Assembly (NCBI RefSeq): GCF_004216905.1
Contig: NZ_SGXJ01000003.1
Coordinates: forward strand, 682,001 to 746,000
Source of the DNA: Kribbella sp. VKM Ac-2569
GTDB lineage: Bacteria; Actinomycetota; Actinomycetes; Propionibacteriales; Kribbellaceae
Direction: 5' to 3'
DNA length: 64,000 bases
Shown here piece by piece: positions 1-8,065 of this stretch (the stretch's first letter is position 1; each line of letters starts with the position of its first letter). The notes under the pieces were generated by a model, which was not told the origin of the DNA, searched no databases, and saw only the letters and a list, made by a program, of their open reading frames with translations. A program made the translations under genes and the position numbers.

Positions 1-32
1 ACATTCTGTTGCTTGTGGCAACGCCATAAGGG

Positions 33-683
33 TCAGAGGTGCTCGATGGCCTCACGGACGGGTGTGTCCCCGCCGATGAGCTCGAGCGTCCGGCCGATCG
101 AGGCCGGAGCGTCACAGAGGCCGGCCAGCACCAGCGCGACGTCGTCGCGGGTGACCCGGCCGCGACCGGTCTTGTCGGCGAGGTACACCGTGCCGGTCCC
201 GGGATTGTCGGTCAGACTGCCGGGCCGCAGCACCGTCCAGTCCAGATCCCTGGCCCGCAGGTCCTCCTCGGCCGCCCACTTGGCCCGGAGGTAGACCGTG
301 AACGTCTCGTCGTCGGTCAGCGACGGCGCGAGTTCCGCGTTGATCGAACCGACCTGGATGTGCCGCCGTACGCCGGCCTCTTCGGCAGCGTCGGCGAACA
401 GCGCGGCCGCACCGCGGTCGACCGTGTCCTTGCGCGCGTTCCCGCTGCCCGGCCCGGCGCCCGCCGCGAAGATCGCGACGTCCGCGCCCGCCAGGACCTT
501 GGCGACCGCGCCGACGTCAGCCTGCTCGAGATCCAGCACGGCGGCCTGACCACCGGCTGCCGCGATGTCGGCCTCATGGTCCGGGTTCCGCACCACCCCG
601 ACCACCTGGTGCCCGTCAGCGCTCAGCACCCGCGTCAGCCGCAGCGCGATCTTCCCGTGTCCACCCGCAATCACGACTCGCAT
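33..683 (-). CDS. NAD(P)H-binding atypical SDR protein
   Basis: 216 aa, one Rossmann domain. The N-terminus carries a G-G-H-G-K-I dinucleotide loop (residues 7-12) right after the first beta strand. Later segments resemble the NmrA/YwnB-like atypical short-chain dehydrogenases (A-A-G-A-G around residue 74, W-T-V-L-R-P-G-S-L near 149). It probably binds NAD(P)H and acts as an oxidoreductase or redox sensor in the cytosol; the substrate cannot be read from sequence. ATG at 683 is preceded by a TAGGCT box 6 nt upstream, so the transcript is probably leaderless. It lies downstream of the CoA-ligase gene on the same strand, with a palindromic repeat element between them, so it is probably transcribed separately. 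Confidence 0.8.
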   Translation of the reverse strand: MRVVIAGGHGKIALRLTRVLSADGHQVVGVVRNPDHEADIAAAGGQAAVLDLEQADVGAVAKVLAGADVAIFAAGAGPGSGNARKDTVDRGAAALFADAAEEAGVRRHIQVGSINAELAPSLTDDETFTVYLRAKWAAEEDLRARDLDWTVLRPGSLTDNPGTGTVYLADKTGRGRVTRDDVALVLAGLCDAPASIGRTLELIGGDTPVREAIEHL

Positions 684-689
684 ACCTGC

Positions 690-695
690 AGCCTA
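690..695 (-). promoter_or_regulatory. -10 box, leaderless promoter
   Basis: On the minus strand TAGGCT ends 6 nt before the ATG at 683. TANNNT at this distance is the usual arrangement of a leaderless actinobacterial transcript. There is no Shine-Dalgarno sequence in the gap. Confidence 0.5.
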
Positions 696-711
696 TCGCC
701 GCAAAGAATGT

Positions 712-809
712 GCAAGCTCGACAGGACGTCTCAGCCCGGCACCGTGAGCCCCACGCTCAGCCGACCGCGCGATCTGTCCCAGTGGAGGTATATGTCCTGT
801 CGAGCTTGC
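712..809. repeat. 98-bp element with terminal inverted repeats, copy 1
   Basis: Perfect 16-bp terminal inverted repeats, GCAAGCTCGACAGGAC at 712-727 and its complement at 794-809, enclose 66 bp. A related element of 97 bp lies at 41345-41441. Both share the end core AGCTCGACAG, and their right-hand 30 bp are about 25/30 identical by eye. The right end reaches the first base of the CoA-ligase stop codon (minus strand, 809-811). Size and ends look like a MITE or another small mobile palindromic repeat. A transcription-terminator role is possible because it follows a minus-strand gene. Confidence 0.65.
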
Positions 810-2683
810 TACCCGCGCAGCACCGGGCGGAGGGCATCTAGTACGGAGGGGTCCTCGATGGTCGACGGGACCGGTTCGTCGCGGCCGTCGGCGATTCCGC
901 GCATCGTGCGGCGCAGGATCTTGCCCGAACGGGTCTTCGGCAGCGCATCGACCACCGACACGTCCCGGAACGCGGCGACCGGCCCGATCTCCCGGCGTAC
1001 GGCGGCCACCAACTCATCTCGCAGTACGTCGTCAGACACCGTCGCGCCTGCCTTGAGTACGACGAGTGCCCGCGGCAACTGCCCCTTCAGCGCATCGTGC
1101 ACGCCGATCACCGCACACTCGGCGACCGCCGGGTTGGCCGCGACGACCGCCTCGATCGAGCCCGTCGACAAGCGGTGGCCGGCCACGTTGATGACGTCGT
1201 CGGTGCGGCCCATCACGAAGATGTAGCCGTCGTCGTCGATGAACCCACCGTCGCCGGTCAGGTAGTAGCCGTCGTACTCCTTGAGGTAGCTGTCGATGTA
1301 GCGCTGGTCGTCGCCCCACAGCGTCGGCAGGGCGCCCGGCGGCAGCGGCAGCTTGATCGCGATCGCGCCCTCCTCGTGCGGCAGCAGTTCCTTGCCGTTC
1401 GGGTCGAGGATCTGCACGTTCCAGCCCGCCATCGGCACGGTCGCCGAGCCCGGCTTGGTCGGCAGCGGCTCGAGTCCGCGCGGGTTGGCCGCGATCGGCC
1501 AGCCGGTCTCGGTCTGCCACCAGTGGTCGACGACCGGTACGCCGAGATGCTCGTGCGCCCAGTGGTACGTCTCCGGGTCGAGCCGCTCCCCCGCCAGGAA
1601 CAACGTCCGGAACGTGTCGAGCGGGTACTTCGCCAGCTCGCCCGCCTCGGGATCGACCTTCTTGATCGCGCGGATCGCGGTCGGCGCGGTGAACAACGCC
1701 TTCACACCGTGCTCGGAGATCACCCGCCAGAACGCGCCCGCGTCCGGCGTCCCGACCGGTTTGCCTTCGTACAGGACCGTGGTCGCGCCGACCAGGAGCG
1801 GCGCGTAGACGATGTACGAGTGGCCGACGACCCAGCCGACGTCGGAGGCGGTCCACCACACGTCACCCGGACCGATGTCGTACACGTTGCGCATCGTCCA
1901 GGCGAGTGCGACTGCGTGGCCGCCGTTGTCGCGGACGACGCCCTTCGGACGTCCCGTCGTACCGGAGGTATAGAGGATGTAGAGCGGGTCGGTCGCCGCG
2001 ACCTGCACCGGGCCTGCCGGCTGGGTCTTCGCGGTCAGGGTGGTCCAGTCGAGATCGCGTTCGCCCAGTTCAGCGGGGGCTTGTTCGCGCTGGAAGACGA
2101 CAGTGTGCTCGGGCTGGTGCGACGAGATCTTCAGCGCCTCGTCGATGATCGGCTTGTACTCGACGATCCGCGTCGGTTCGATGCCACAAGACGCCGCGAC
2201 AATCACGCGCGGCCCGGCGTCCTCGATCCGGGCCGCGAGCTCACGGGGCGCGAAGCCGCCGAACACCACCGAATGGATCGCGCCGAGTCGGGCGCAGGCC
2301 AGCATCGCGACGACCGCTTCCGGGATCATCGGCATGTAGACGATCACCCGGTCGCCCTTGCCGACGCCTAGCGAGGCCAGCGCACCTGCGAACGCGGCCA
2401 CCTCGTCCCGCAGTTGCGCGTAGGTGTAGGTCCGCCCGAACCCGGTGACGGGTGAGTCGTAGATCAGCGCCGTCCGGCCGCCGTCACCTGCCTCGACATG
2501 CCGGTCGAGCGCGTTGTACGACGTGTTCAGCACGCCGTCGGGGAACCAGTGGAAGATCGGCGCATCGGTCGCGTCGAGCGCCTGGGTCGGTGGCCTGGTC
2601 CAGGAGATCGCCTCGGCCGCCTCGAGCCAGAACCCATGCGGGTCGTCCAGGCTCCGCCGGTAGGTCTCCTCGTACGCGCCCAT
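809..2683 (-). CDS. prpE: Propionate/short-chain acyl-CoA ligase (PrpE-like)
   Basis: 624 aa, the usual length of PrpE/Acs enzymes. It activates a short-chain carboxylate with ATP to an acyl-adenylate and then forms the CoA thioester, in the cytosol. Visible motifs in order: the ATP-binding loop Y-T-S-G-T-T-G-R-P-K-G, W-W-Q-T-E-T-G-W-P-I, the hinge region Y-L-T-G-D, and the C-terminal K-T-R-S-G-K-I-L-R-R with the catalytic lysine. The Y-E-E-T-Y-R-R-S N-terminus and W-Q-T-E-T-G-W favour propionyl-CoA synthetase over acetyl-CoA synthetase, but the substrate is inference. The start at 2683 is chosen because GGAGG lies 7 nt upstream. The open frame runs back to 2896, but that would overlap the divergent threonine-dehydratase gene. 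Confidence 0.88.
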   Translation of the reverse strand: MGAYEETYRRSLDDPHGFWLEAAEAISWTRPPTQALDATDAPIFHWFPDGVLNTSYNALDRHVEAGDGGRTALIYDSPVTGFGRTYTYAQLRDEVAAFAGALASLGVGKGDRVIVYMPMIPEAVVAMLACARLGAIHSVVFGGFAPRELAARIEDAGPRVIVAASCGIEPTRIVEYKPIIDEALKISSHQPEHTVVFQREQAPAELGERDLDWTTLTAKTQPAGPVQVAATDPLYILYTSGTTGRPKGVVRDNGGHAVALAWTMRNVYDIGPGDVWWTASDVGWVVGHSYIVYAPLLVGATTVLYEGKPVGTPDAGAFWRVISEHGVKALFTAPTAIRAIKKVDPEAGELAKYPLDTFRTLFLAGERLDPETYHWAHEHLGVPVVDHWWQTETGWPIAANPRGLEPLPTKPGSATVPMAGWNVQILDPNGKELLPHEEGAIAIKLPLPPGALPTLWGDDQRYIDSYLKEYDGYYLTGDGGFIDDDGYIFVMGRTDDVINVAGHRLSTGSIEAVVAANPAVAECAVIGVHDALKGQLPRALVVLKAGATVSDDVLRDELVAAVRREIGPVAAFRDVSVVDALPKTRSGKILRRTMRGIADGRDEPVPSTIEDPSVLDALRPVLRG

Positions 2684-2732
2684 TCCCTGGCCTCCGTCCG
2701 TCGGCTTGTCACCATCGTGGCAGGGTTGAGCT

Positions 2733-3653
2733 ATGACGGTAAGCCTGGACGACGTGAAGCAGGCCGCGGAGCGGATCGCTGGGCGGGTACGGCGTACGCC
2801 GGTGATCGAGGTGGCGCCGGGGCTCACGTTCAAGCTGGAACTGCTCCAGCACACGGGCTCGTTCAAGCCACGGGGCGCGTTCAACCGGCTGCTCACCGCG
2901 AAGGACAGCGGTGAACTGACCGGTCAGGGCATCGTCGCCGCATCCGGCGGCAACCACGGGCTGGCGGCGGCGTACGCGGCCCGCGAACTCGGCGTACCGG
3001 CCCGGATCTTCGTCCCCGAGACGACCCCGGCCGCGAAGCTCGGCAAGCTGCGCACCCTCGACGCGGACATCGTGCAGGTCGGATCGGAGTACGCCGAGGC
3101 GTACCAGGCGGCGCTCGCGGCCCGGGACGACACGGATGCCCTGCTGGTGCACGCCTACGACCAGCCGGAGGTCGTCGCCGGCCAGGGCACGGTCGGCCTC
3201 GAACTGCTCGAACAGGCCGGCATGTTCGACACAGTCCTCGTCGCCGTCGGTGGCGGCGGCCTGATCGCCGGTATCGCGACCGCCATCGGCAACAACGCGC
3301 AGGTGGTCAGCGTGGAACCGGCGCTCGCCCCGACCTTGCAGCGGGCACTCGAAGCGGGCGAGCCGACCGACGGAGCCGTCGGCGGAGTGGCCGCCGACTC
3401 CCTCGGTGCGCGGCGCATCGGGTCACTGGCCTTCGAGGCCGCCCAGACGTATGGCGTCCGGCCGGTGCTCGTCGACGACGAAGCGATCGTTGCTGCCCGC
3501 AATGAGCTGTGGCGGCAGTACCACCTGGCGACCGAGCACGGCGGCGCGACGGCGTACGCAGCGTTGCTCTCGGGCGCCTACCGCCCGGCTGCCGGTGAGC
3601 GGGTGGTCGTCGTGGTCTGCGGGGCGAACACCGACCCTGCCACGCTCATTTGA
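2733..3653 (+). CDS. Threonine/serine dehydratase family PLP enzyme
   Basis: 306 aa, fold-type II PLP enzyme. S-F-K-P-R-G-A supplies the Schiff-base lysine (K45); S-G-G-N-H-G is the substrate loop and V-G-G-G-G-L binds the cofactor phosphate. There is no C-terminal ACT domain, so this is the short catabolic type (threonine or serine deaminated to the 2-oxo acid and ammonia). Related family members include serine racemase and hydroxy-aspartate dehydratases, so the substrate is not certain. It is divergent from the propionate-type CoA ligase across 49 bp. Threonine breakdown yields 2-oxobutyrate and then propionyl units, so the pairing is plausible but unproven. The stop overlaps the convergent rhomboid gene by 8 nt. 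Confidence 0.85.
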   Translation: MTVSLDDVKQAAERIAGRVRRTPVIEVAPGLTFKLELLQHTGSFKPRGAFNRLLTAKDSGELTGQGIVAASGGNHGLAAAYAARELGVPARIFVPETTPAAKLGKLRTLDADIVQVGSEYAEAYQAALAARDDTDALLVHAYDQPEVVAGQGTVGLELLEQAGMFDTVLVAVGGGGLIAGIATAIGNNAQVVSVEPALAPTLQRALEAGEPTDGAVGGVAADSLGARRIGSLAFEAAQTYGVRPVLVDDEAIVAARNELWRQYHLATEHGGATAYAALLSGAYRPAAGERVVVVVCGANTDPATLI

Positions 3654-4254
3654 CGCGTTGTTGTTTGTCGTCGGCCAGGACCCAGGCCGCGAGCACACCG
3701 GCGATACCGCCGAGCAAGTGACCCTGCCAGGAGATCCCGTCCTGCGGCAGCAGCCCGCTGAGCAGGGCACTGCCCCAGACCATCACCACGACGATGCCGA
3801 GCAGCACCTGGCCGAGCCGGCGGTTGAACAGGCCGCGGAGGATCAGGTACGACGCGTACCCGAACACCAGCCCGCTGGCGCCGATCGTGATCGTGTTCGG
3901 CGGTGAGATCAGCCAGGTCCCGAACCCGCCGATCACCGTCACGATCGCGGTCACCGCGAACAGCCGGGCCGCGCCGCTGACCGCGATCAGCGCACCGAGC
4001 GTCACCAGCGGCAGCGTGTTCGAGATCAGGTGACCGAACCCGAGATGCAGGAACGGCGCGGTCAGGATGCCGATCAGGCCGCGGGGCTCGCGGGAGATGA
4101 TCCCGTACTGGTCTAGCGCGCCGTGCGTCGCGGTGTCGACGACCTCGCTGAGCCACATCAGCCCCACCAGACCGACGAGCAGCTTCAGCCCACTACCGAT
4201 CCGCGCGGTGTCCACAGCCCGCCCGGTCCGCTTGGCCGGAGTCTGAAAGCTCAT
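3646..4254 (-). CDS. Rhomboid family intramembrane serine protease
   Basis: 202 aa, with about six membrane segments. The catalytic serine is in G-A-S-G (Ser127) and the catalytic histidine in W-Q-G-H-L-L-G-G (His179). The H-L-x-x-N motif typical of the second helix is also present (G-H-L-I-S-N). It cleaves transmembrane substrates within the plasma membrane; no substrate is apparent nearby. An ATG at 4287 would add 11 residues. The ATG at 4254 gives a normal short cytoplasmic N-terminus and is preferred. Confidence 0.87.
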   Translation of the reverse strand: MSFQTPAKRTGRAVDTARIGSGLKLLVGLVGLMWLSEVVDTATHGALDQYGIISREPRGLIGILTAPFLHLGFGHLISNTLPLVTLGALIAVSGAARLFAVTAIVTVIGGFGTWLISPPNTITIGASGLVFGYASYLILRGLFNRRLGQVLLGIVVVMVWGSALLSGLLPQDGISWQGHLLGGIAGVLAAWVLADDKQQRVK

Positions 4255-4332
4255 ACACCAACGATGCCGTATCGGCTCAAATCTCAACCCGTGACAGGCG
4301 CGGCGACAGCGGACAGTAATCCCTGAGACACT

Positions 4333-4347
4333 ACGAGTGGCACTCGT
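4333..4347. promoter_or_regulatory. 15-bp palindromic operator upstream of MFS gene
   Basis: ACGAGTG-G-CACTCGT is a perfect 7+7 inverted repeat around one central base, 18 bp before the start codon and just ahead of the ribosome binding site of the exporter gene. Such a site would suit a TetR- or MarR-type dimer controlling the exporter. No regulator gene is adjacent, so the binding protein is unknown. Confidence 0.45.
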
Positions 4348-4364
4348 CGAGGTGAGGGGGAACG

Positions 4365-5564
4365 ATGCCGATAGCTGTCTATGTCCTGGGGCTGAGTATC
4401 TTCGCGCAGGGCACGTCCGAGCTGATGCTCGCCGGACTGCTTCCGGAACTCGCGACCGATCTGCACGTCTCGATCCCCCAGGCCGGACTGCTGATCTCCG
4501 CGTTCGCGATCGGCATGCTCGTCGGAGCCCCGGTCCTCGCGGTCGTCACGCTCACCTGGTCCCGCCGTACGGCGCTGCTCCTCTTCCTCGCGATCTTCGC
4601 CCTCACCCATGTCGCGGGCGCCCTGACCTCCAGCTACGCCGTACTGCTCGCCACCCGGATCGTCGGCGCCTTCGTGTACGCCGGGTTCTGGTCGATCGCC
4701 GCGGCGACCGTGGTTGCCCTCGTACCAGCGAACAGCCGCGCGCGAGCGATGAGCGTCGTCACCGGCGGCCTCACGATCGCGACCATCGTCGGCCTCCCGC
4801 TCGGAACCGTCCTGGGCCAGCACCTCGGCTGGCAGTCGGCGTTCTGGACCGTGGCCGGCCTCTGCGTCCTCGCGACGGCCGGCGTCCTCGCGACCCTGCC
4901 GGCCGACCGGCCTGACCTCGCGAGCGCACCCCGGCTCGCCGACGAGTTCCGGGTGCTCCGCAACGCGCGGCTCTGGCTCGCGTTCGGCACGACGGCGCTG
5001 GTGACCGCGACGATCCTGGTCGTCTTCAGCTACCTCGCCCCGCTGCTGATCCAGACCACAGGGCTGCCGGCTGGAGCCGTTCCCGGCGTACTCGCCCTCT
5101 ACGGTCTCGGCTCGTTCATCGGGATCACCGTCGGCGGCCGGTTCGCCGACGCGCTCCCGTTCCACACGTTGTTCATCAGCATCACGGGACTGATCGTCCT
5201 GTCCGGCGCACTGGCGGTCACAGCGTCCGTCCCCGCGGTAGCGATCGGCGTGATCGCGCTGCTCGGCGGGTTCGGCTTCGCCGCGAACCCGGCCCTCAAC
5301 GCCCGCGTGTTCAGCCTGGCCGGCAACGCGCCGACGCTCGCGACCGCGACGAACTTCTCCGCGTTCAACGTCGGTATCACGGTCGGGCCGTGGCTCGGCG
5401 GCCTGGCGATCGACGCCGGCGCGGGTTACCCCGCGCTCGGCTGGATCGCGGTGGTCATCGGGCTCGCGGCTCTCGGCACCGTCCTGGTCGCGGCATTCCT
5501 TCCGGTCAGTTCACCGGACCCTGCGGGTCGAGGTGCGACGGGTCGAAGTCGGCGTGCCGGTTGA
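4365..5564 (+). CDS. MFS transporter, Cmx/CmrA chloramphenicol-efflux-like
   Basis: 399 aa, 12 predicted membrane helices. The N-terminus M-P-I-A-V-Y-V-L-G-L followed by F-A-Q-G-T-S-E-L-M-L-A-G closely resembles Cmr/CmrA-type DHA1 exporters of actinobacteria. It probably exports a hydrophobic drug-like compound in exchange for protons; chloramphenicol is the family's best-known substrate but is not shown here. A strong GA-rich ribosome binding site (GAGGTGAGGGGG) precedes the ATG, and a 15-bp palindrome sits just upstream, suggesting repressor control. The 3' end overlaps the convergent permease gene by 59 nt. Confidence 0.82.
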   Translation: MPIAVYVLGLSIFAQGTSELMLAGLLPELATDLHVSIPQAGLLISAFAIGMLVGAPVLAVVTLTWSRRTALLLFLAIFALTHVAGALTSSYAVLLATRIVGAFVYAGFWSIAAATVVALVPANSRARAMSVVTGGLTIATIVGLPLGTVLGQHLGWQSAFWTVAGLCVLATAGVLATLPADRPDLASAPRLADEFRVLRNARLWLAFGTTALVTATILVVFSYLAPLLIQTTGLPAGAVPGVLALYGLGSFIGITVGGRFADALPFHTLFISITGLIVLSGALAVTASVPAVAIGVIALLGGFGFAANPALNARVFSLAGNAPTLATATNFSAFNVGITVGPWLGGLAIDAGAGYPALGWIAVVIGLAALGTVLVAAFLPVSSPDPAGRGATGRSRRAG

Positions 5565-6915
5565 ACACGTACTTGTTCAGCAGCCAGGTGATGATCCACA
5601 GCCCGACCCCGATGAGCATCAGCCAGCCGGCGATCTTGTAGTCCGCCGACGCCCGCCCGGACAACGGGCTCGCCAGGTACACGCACAGGACGACGCCCAG
5701 GACCGGCAACGCGGTCGGCGCGTGGAAGTGCTTGTGCTCGACCCGATCCCGCCGCAGGACCAGCACCGCGACGTTCACGATCGCGAACACGCACAGCAGC
5801 AGGAACGCCGTCGTACCACCGAGCGCCGCGAGATCGGCGTACCCGATCAGGACGAACGCGAGCAGCGTGGTGAACAGGATCGCGATGTACGGCGTACGGC
5901 GCCTGCGCAGCACCCGGCCGAGCGGACCTGGCAGCACCTGCTCGTGCGACATGCCGTACAGCAGGCGGCTGGCCATCAGCATGTTGATCAGCGCCGAGTT
6001 CGCCACCGCGAACATCGTGATCCACGCGAACAGCTCGAGCGGGAACCCGGGCGCGCCGGCCTGGACGACCTTGAGCAGCGGCGTCGCGCCCTTGTTCAGC
6101 TCGTCCGGCGAGACCAGCGCGACCGCGGAGATCGCGACCAGGACGTAGATGACGCCGGTGAGGCACAGCCCGATCAGCATGATCTTCGGGAAGATCCGCA
6201 CCGGGTCCTTGGTCTCCTCGGCCATGTTCACCGAGTCCTCGAACCCGACCATCGCGAAGAACGCCAGCGCGGTCGCGGCCGTCACCGCGCTGAACGGCGA
6301 CTCGCCCTCGGGGACCTTGAAGTCGGTCAGCCGGGAGGTGTCGCCGTCGCCGCCGATCAGCGCCCAGGCGCCGATCCCGATCACGATCAGCAGACCGCTG
6401 AGCTCGACACAGGTGAGCACGACGTTCGCCTTCACGCTCTCGCCGACCCCGCGCAGGTTCACCAGCGCGATCAGCGTCATGAAGGCGAGCGAGGTGATCA
6501 TCAGCAGCGCGCCGCGGTCGGCGTCGATGTGCGCGGCGGAGAAGAAGTTCGCCGCGAACGCCTTCGACGCGCTCGACGCCGAGGTCAGGCCGGAGCACAT
6601 CACCGCGAACGTGAGCAGGAAGGTGAGGAAGTGGATCCCGAACGCCTTGTGCGTGTAGACCGCGGCGCCACCGGCCTTCGGGTACTTCGTGACGAGCTCG
6701 AGGTAACTGGTCGCGGTCAGCAACGCGACCACGAACGCACACAGGAACGGCAGCCAGACCGCGCCGCCGACCTCACCGGCGACCTTGCCGGTGAGCGCGT
6801 ACACACCGGTCCCGAGGATGTCTCCGACGACGAACAGAAGGAGCAGTCCGGGGCCCATGACCCGCTTCAGCTCAGGACGCTCACCAGCTTGCGCTACTGC
6901 GGCGGAATCACTCAT
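5506..6915 (-). CDS. APC superfamily amino acid permease
   Basis: 469 aa with about 12 membrane helices. The first helix carries G-D-I-L-G-T-G-V-Y-A-L-T-G, the substrate-binding break typical of APC transporters, and the third contains Y-P-K-A-G-G-A. It imports an amino acid or amine by cation symport; the cationic-amino-acid branch is most likely, but the substrate is not readable. ATG at 6915 is chosen for its GGGGAG ribosome binding site about 6 nt upstream. The longer open frame to 7281 would run into the divergent DUF389 gene. Confidence 0.85.
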   Translation of the reverse strand: MSDSAAVAQAGERPELKRVMGPGLLLLFVVGDILGTGVYALTGKVAGEVGGAVWLPFLCAFVVALLTATSYLELVTKYPKAGGAAVYTHKAFGIHFLTFLLTFAVMCSGLTSASSASKAFAANFFSAAHIDADRGALLMITSLAFMTLIALVNLRGVGESVKANVVLTCVELSGLLIVIGIGAWALIGGDGDTSRLTDFKVPEGESPFSAVTAATALAFFAMVGFEDSVNMAEETKDPVRIFPKIMLIGLCLTGVIYVLVAISAVALVSPDELNKGATPLLKVVQAGAPGFPLELFAWITMFAVANSALINMLMASRLLYGMSHEQVLPGPLGRVLRRRRTPYIAILFTTLLAFVLIGYADLAALGGTTAFLLLCVFAIVNVAVLVLRRDRVEHKHFHAPTALPVLGVVLCVYLASPLSGRASADYKIAGWLMLIGVGLWIITWLLNKYVFNRHADFDPSHLDPQGPVN

Positions 6916-6955
6916 GAAGGCTCCCCGGAGTCGGTCTGACAGCATGTGGCCCGTG

Positions 6956-7909
6956 ATGCACCTTCGACTCATCGTCCCATCGGACCGCAGCGAGCGCGTC
7001 CTGAACACGCTCGTCGCCGACCCGCGAGTCACCAGCATCGTCCGGCTGCCCGGCGCCGCCCGCCGTCCCGAAGGCGACGTGGTCGAGTGCGACGTGACCC
7101 GCGAGGCCACCTCCGACATCCTCACCTGGCTCAAGGCACAGGGCCTGTACGACGAGGGCGCCGTGGCGCTGGCCTCCGTGGACGCGGCGCCGTCGCGGAA
7201 CGCCCAGGCCGCGGAGAAGGCGGCGCCTGGCGCACCTGACGACGCGGTCATCTGGGACGCGGTCGTGGACCAGGCGTACAACGAGGCCGGCGGGTCCTGG
7301 GTGTACTACGCGTTCCTCACGCTGGCGACCATGATCGCCTCGGTTGCTGTGATCACCGACTCCGCGATCCTCGTCGTCGGCGCCATGGTGGTCGGTCCGG
7401 AGTTCGGCGTCGTCGCTGCTCTGGCCGTCGGCATTTTCCTGCGCAAGGGCGGTCTGACCCGGAGGTCGTTGTCGCTGCTCGTAAAGGGGTTCGTGCTCGC
7501 CATCGCGCTGACAGCACTGACGGCGTTGCTGGCGCGCGTGGTCGGCTGGGTCGACGTCAGTGACGTCACGGCGGCGCGGCCGCTGACGGGCTTCATCTGG
7601 CGACCTGACAAGTGGTCCGCGGTCGTCGCCGTACTCGCGGGATGCGCCGGTGTCCTGTCGCAGACGGCCGGCCGCGGCAATGCGCTGGTCGGCGTATTCA
7701 TCTCGGTCACGACGGTTCCGGCCGCGGGCGACCTTGCGCTGTCCGTCGCCCTCTGGGCACCGCACCACATCGGCGGGGCCGCGGCCCAGCTCGGCATCAA
7801 CCTCGCCGGGATGACCGCCGCCGGCGTCGTCACCCTGCTGCTGCAGCGACTGATCTGGCGCAGCTACCTGAAGGTGAAGCGAAGGACGGGCGCGCGCGTT
7901 GAGGCTTGA
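6956..7909 (+). CDS. DUF389 family membrane protein
   Basis: 317 aa. Residues 1-70 form a small ACT-like soluble domain beginning M-H-L-R-L-I-V-P. Residues about 100-300 contain around six hydrophobic helices with the family's S-A-I-L-V-V-G-A-M-V-V-G-P motif. DUF389 proteins are widespread in actinobacteria and have no firmly established function. ATG codons at 6944 and 6956 and a GTG at 6953 are all possible; none has a strong ribosome binding site. I prefer 6956 because the conserved domain starts there. It is divergent from the amino-acid permease, so the two may share a control region. Confidence 0.82.
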   Translation: MHLRLIVPSDRSERVLNTLVADPRVTSIVRLPGAARRPEGDVVECDVTREATSDILTWLKAQGLYDEGAVALASVDAAPSRNAQAAEKAAPGAPDDAVIWDAVVDQAYNEAGGSWVYYAFLTLATMIASVAVITDSAILVVGAMVVGPEFGVVAALAVGIFLRKGGLTRRSLSLLVKGFVLAIALTALTALLARVVGWVDVSDVTAARPLTGFIWRPDKWSAVVAVLAGCAGVLSQTAGRGNALVGVFISVTTVPAAGDLALSVALWAPHHIGGAAAQLGINLAGMTAAGVVTLLLQRLIWRSYLKVKRRTGARVEA

Positions 7910-7956
7910 CCAGACGTCCCCTGTCCGATCCGCGCGCGCCCGGCACCGTCAGACAT

Positions 7957-7972
7957 ACCCCACCTGAGGGGT
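7957..7972 (+). terminator. Short hairpin after DUF389 gene
   Basis: ACCCC-acctga-GGGGT forms a 5-bp GC-rich stem with a 6-nt loop, 47 nt after the stop codon. There is no T-run. It may be a weak terminator or a dyad operator for the next gene. Confidence 0.3.
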
Positions 7973-8053
7973 CCCCGCACCTGCGAGTGGGTTGACGTAT
8001 CCCGGACATGGCGCGAAGTAGCCAAACCGGTCGAGTCCGTCCACGGGACGAGA

Positions 8054-8059
8054 TAGCCT
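8054..8059 (+). promoter_or_regulatory. -10 box, leaderless promoter
   Basis: TAGCCT ends 6 nt before the ATG at 8066 and no Shine-Dalgarno sequence intervenes, so the regulator mRNA is probably leaderless. Confidence 0.5.
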
Positions 8060-8065
8060 GATCGG

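Noticed and set aside
712..809. Element considered as an insertion sequence
   Set aside because: Only 98 bp with no transposase. At most a non-autonomous derivative.
39..1226. Long plus-strand frame across the SDR gene, repeat element and CoA-ligase end
   Set aside because: It crosses two convincing minus-strand genes and a palindromic repeat; composition is that of antisense frames.
2684..2896. 71-codon N-terminal extension of the CoA ligase
   Set aside because: It would overlap the divergent threonine dehydratase gene and lacks family similarity, while ATG 2683 has a good ribosome binding site.
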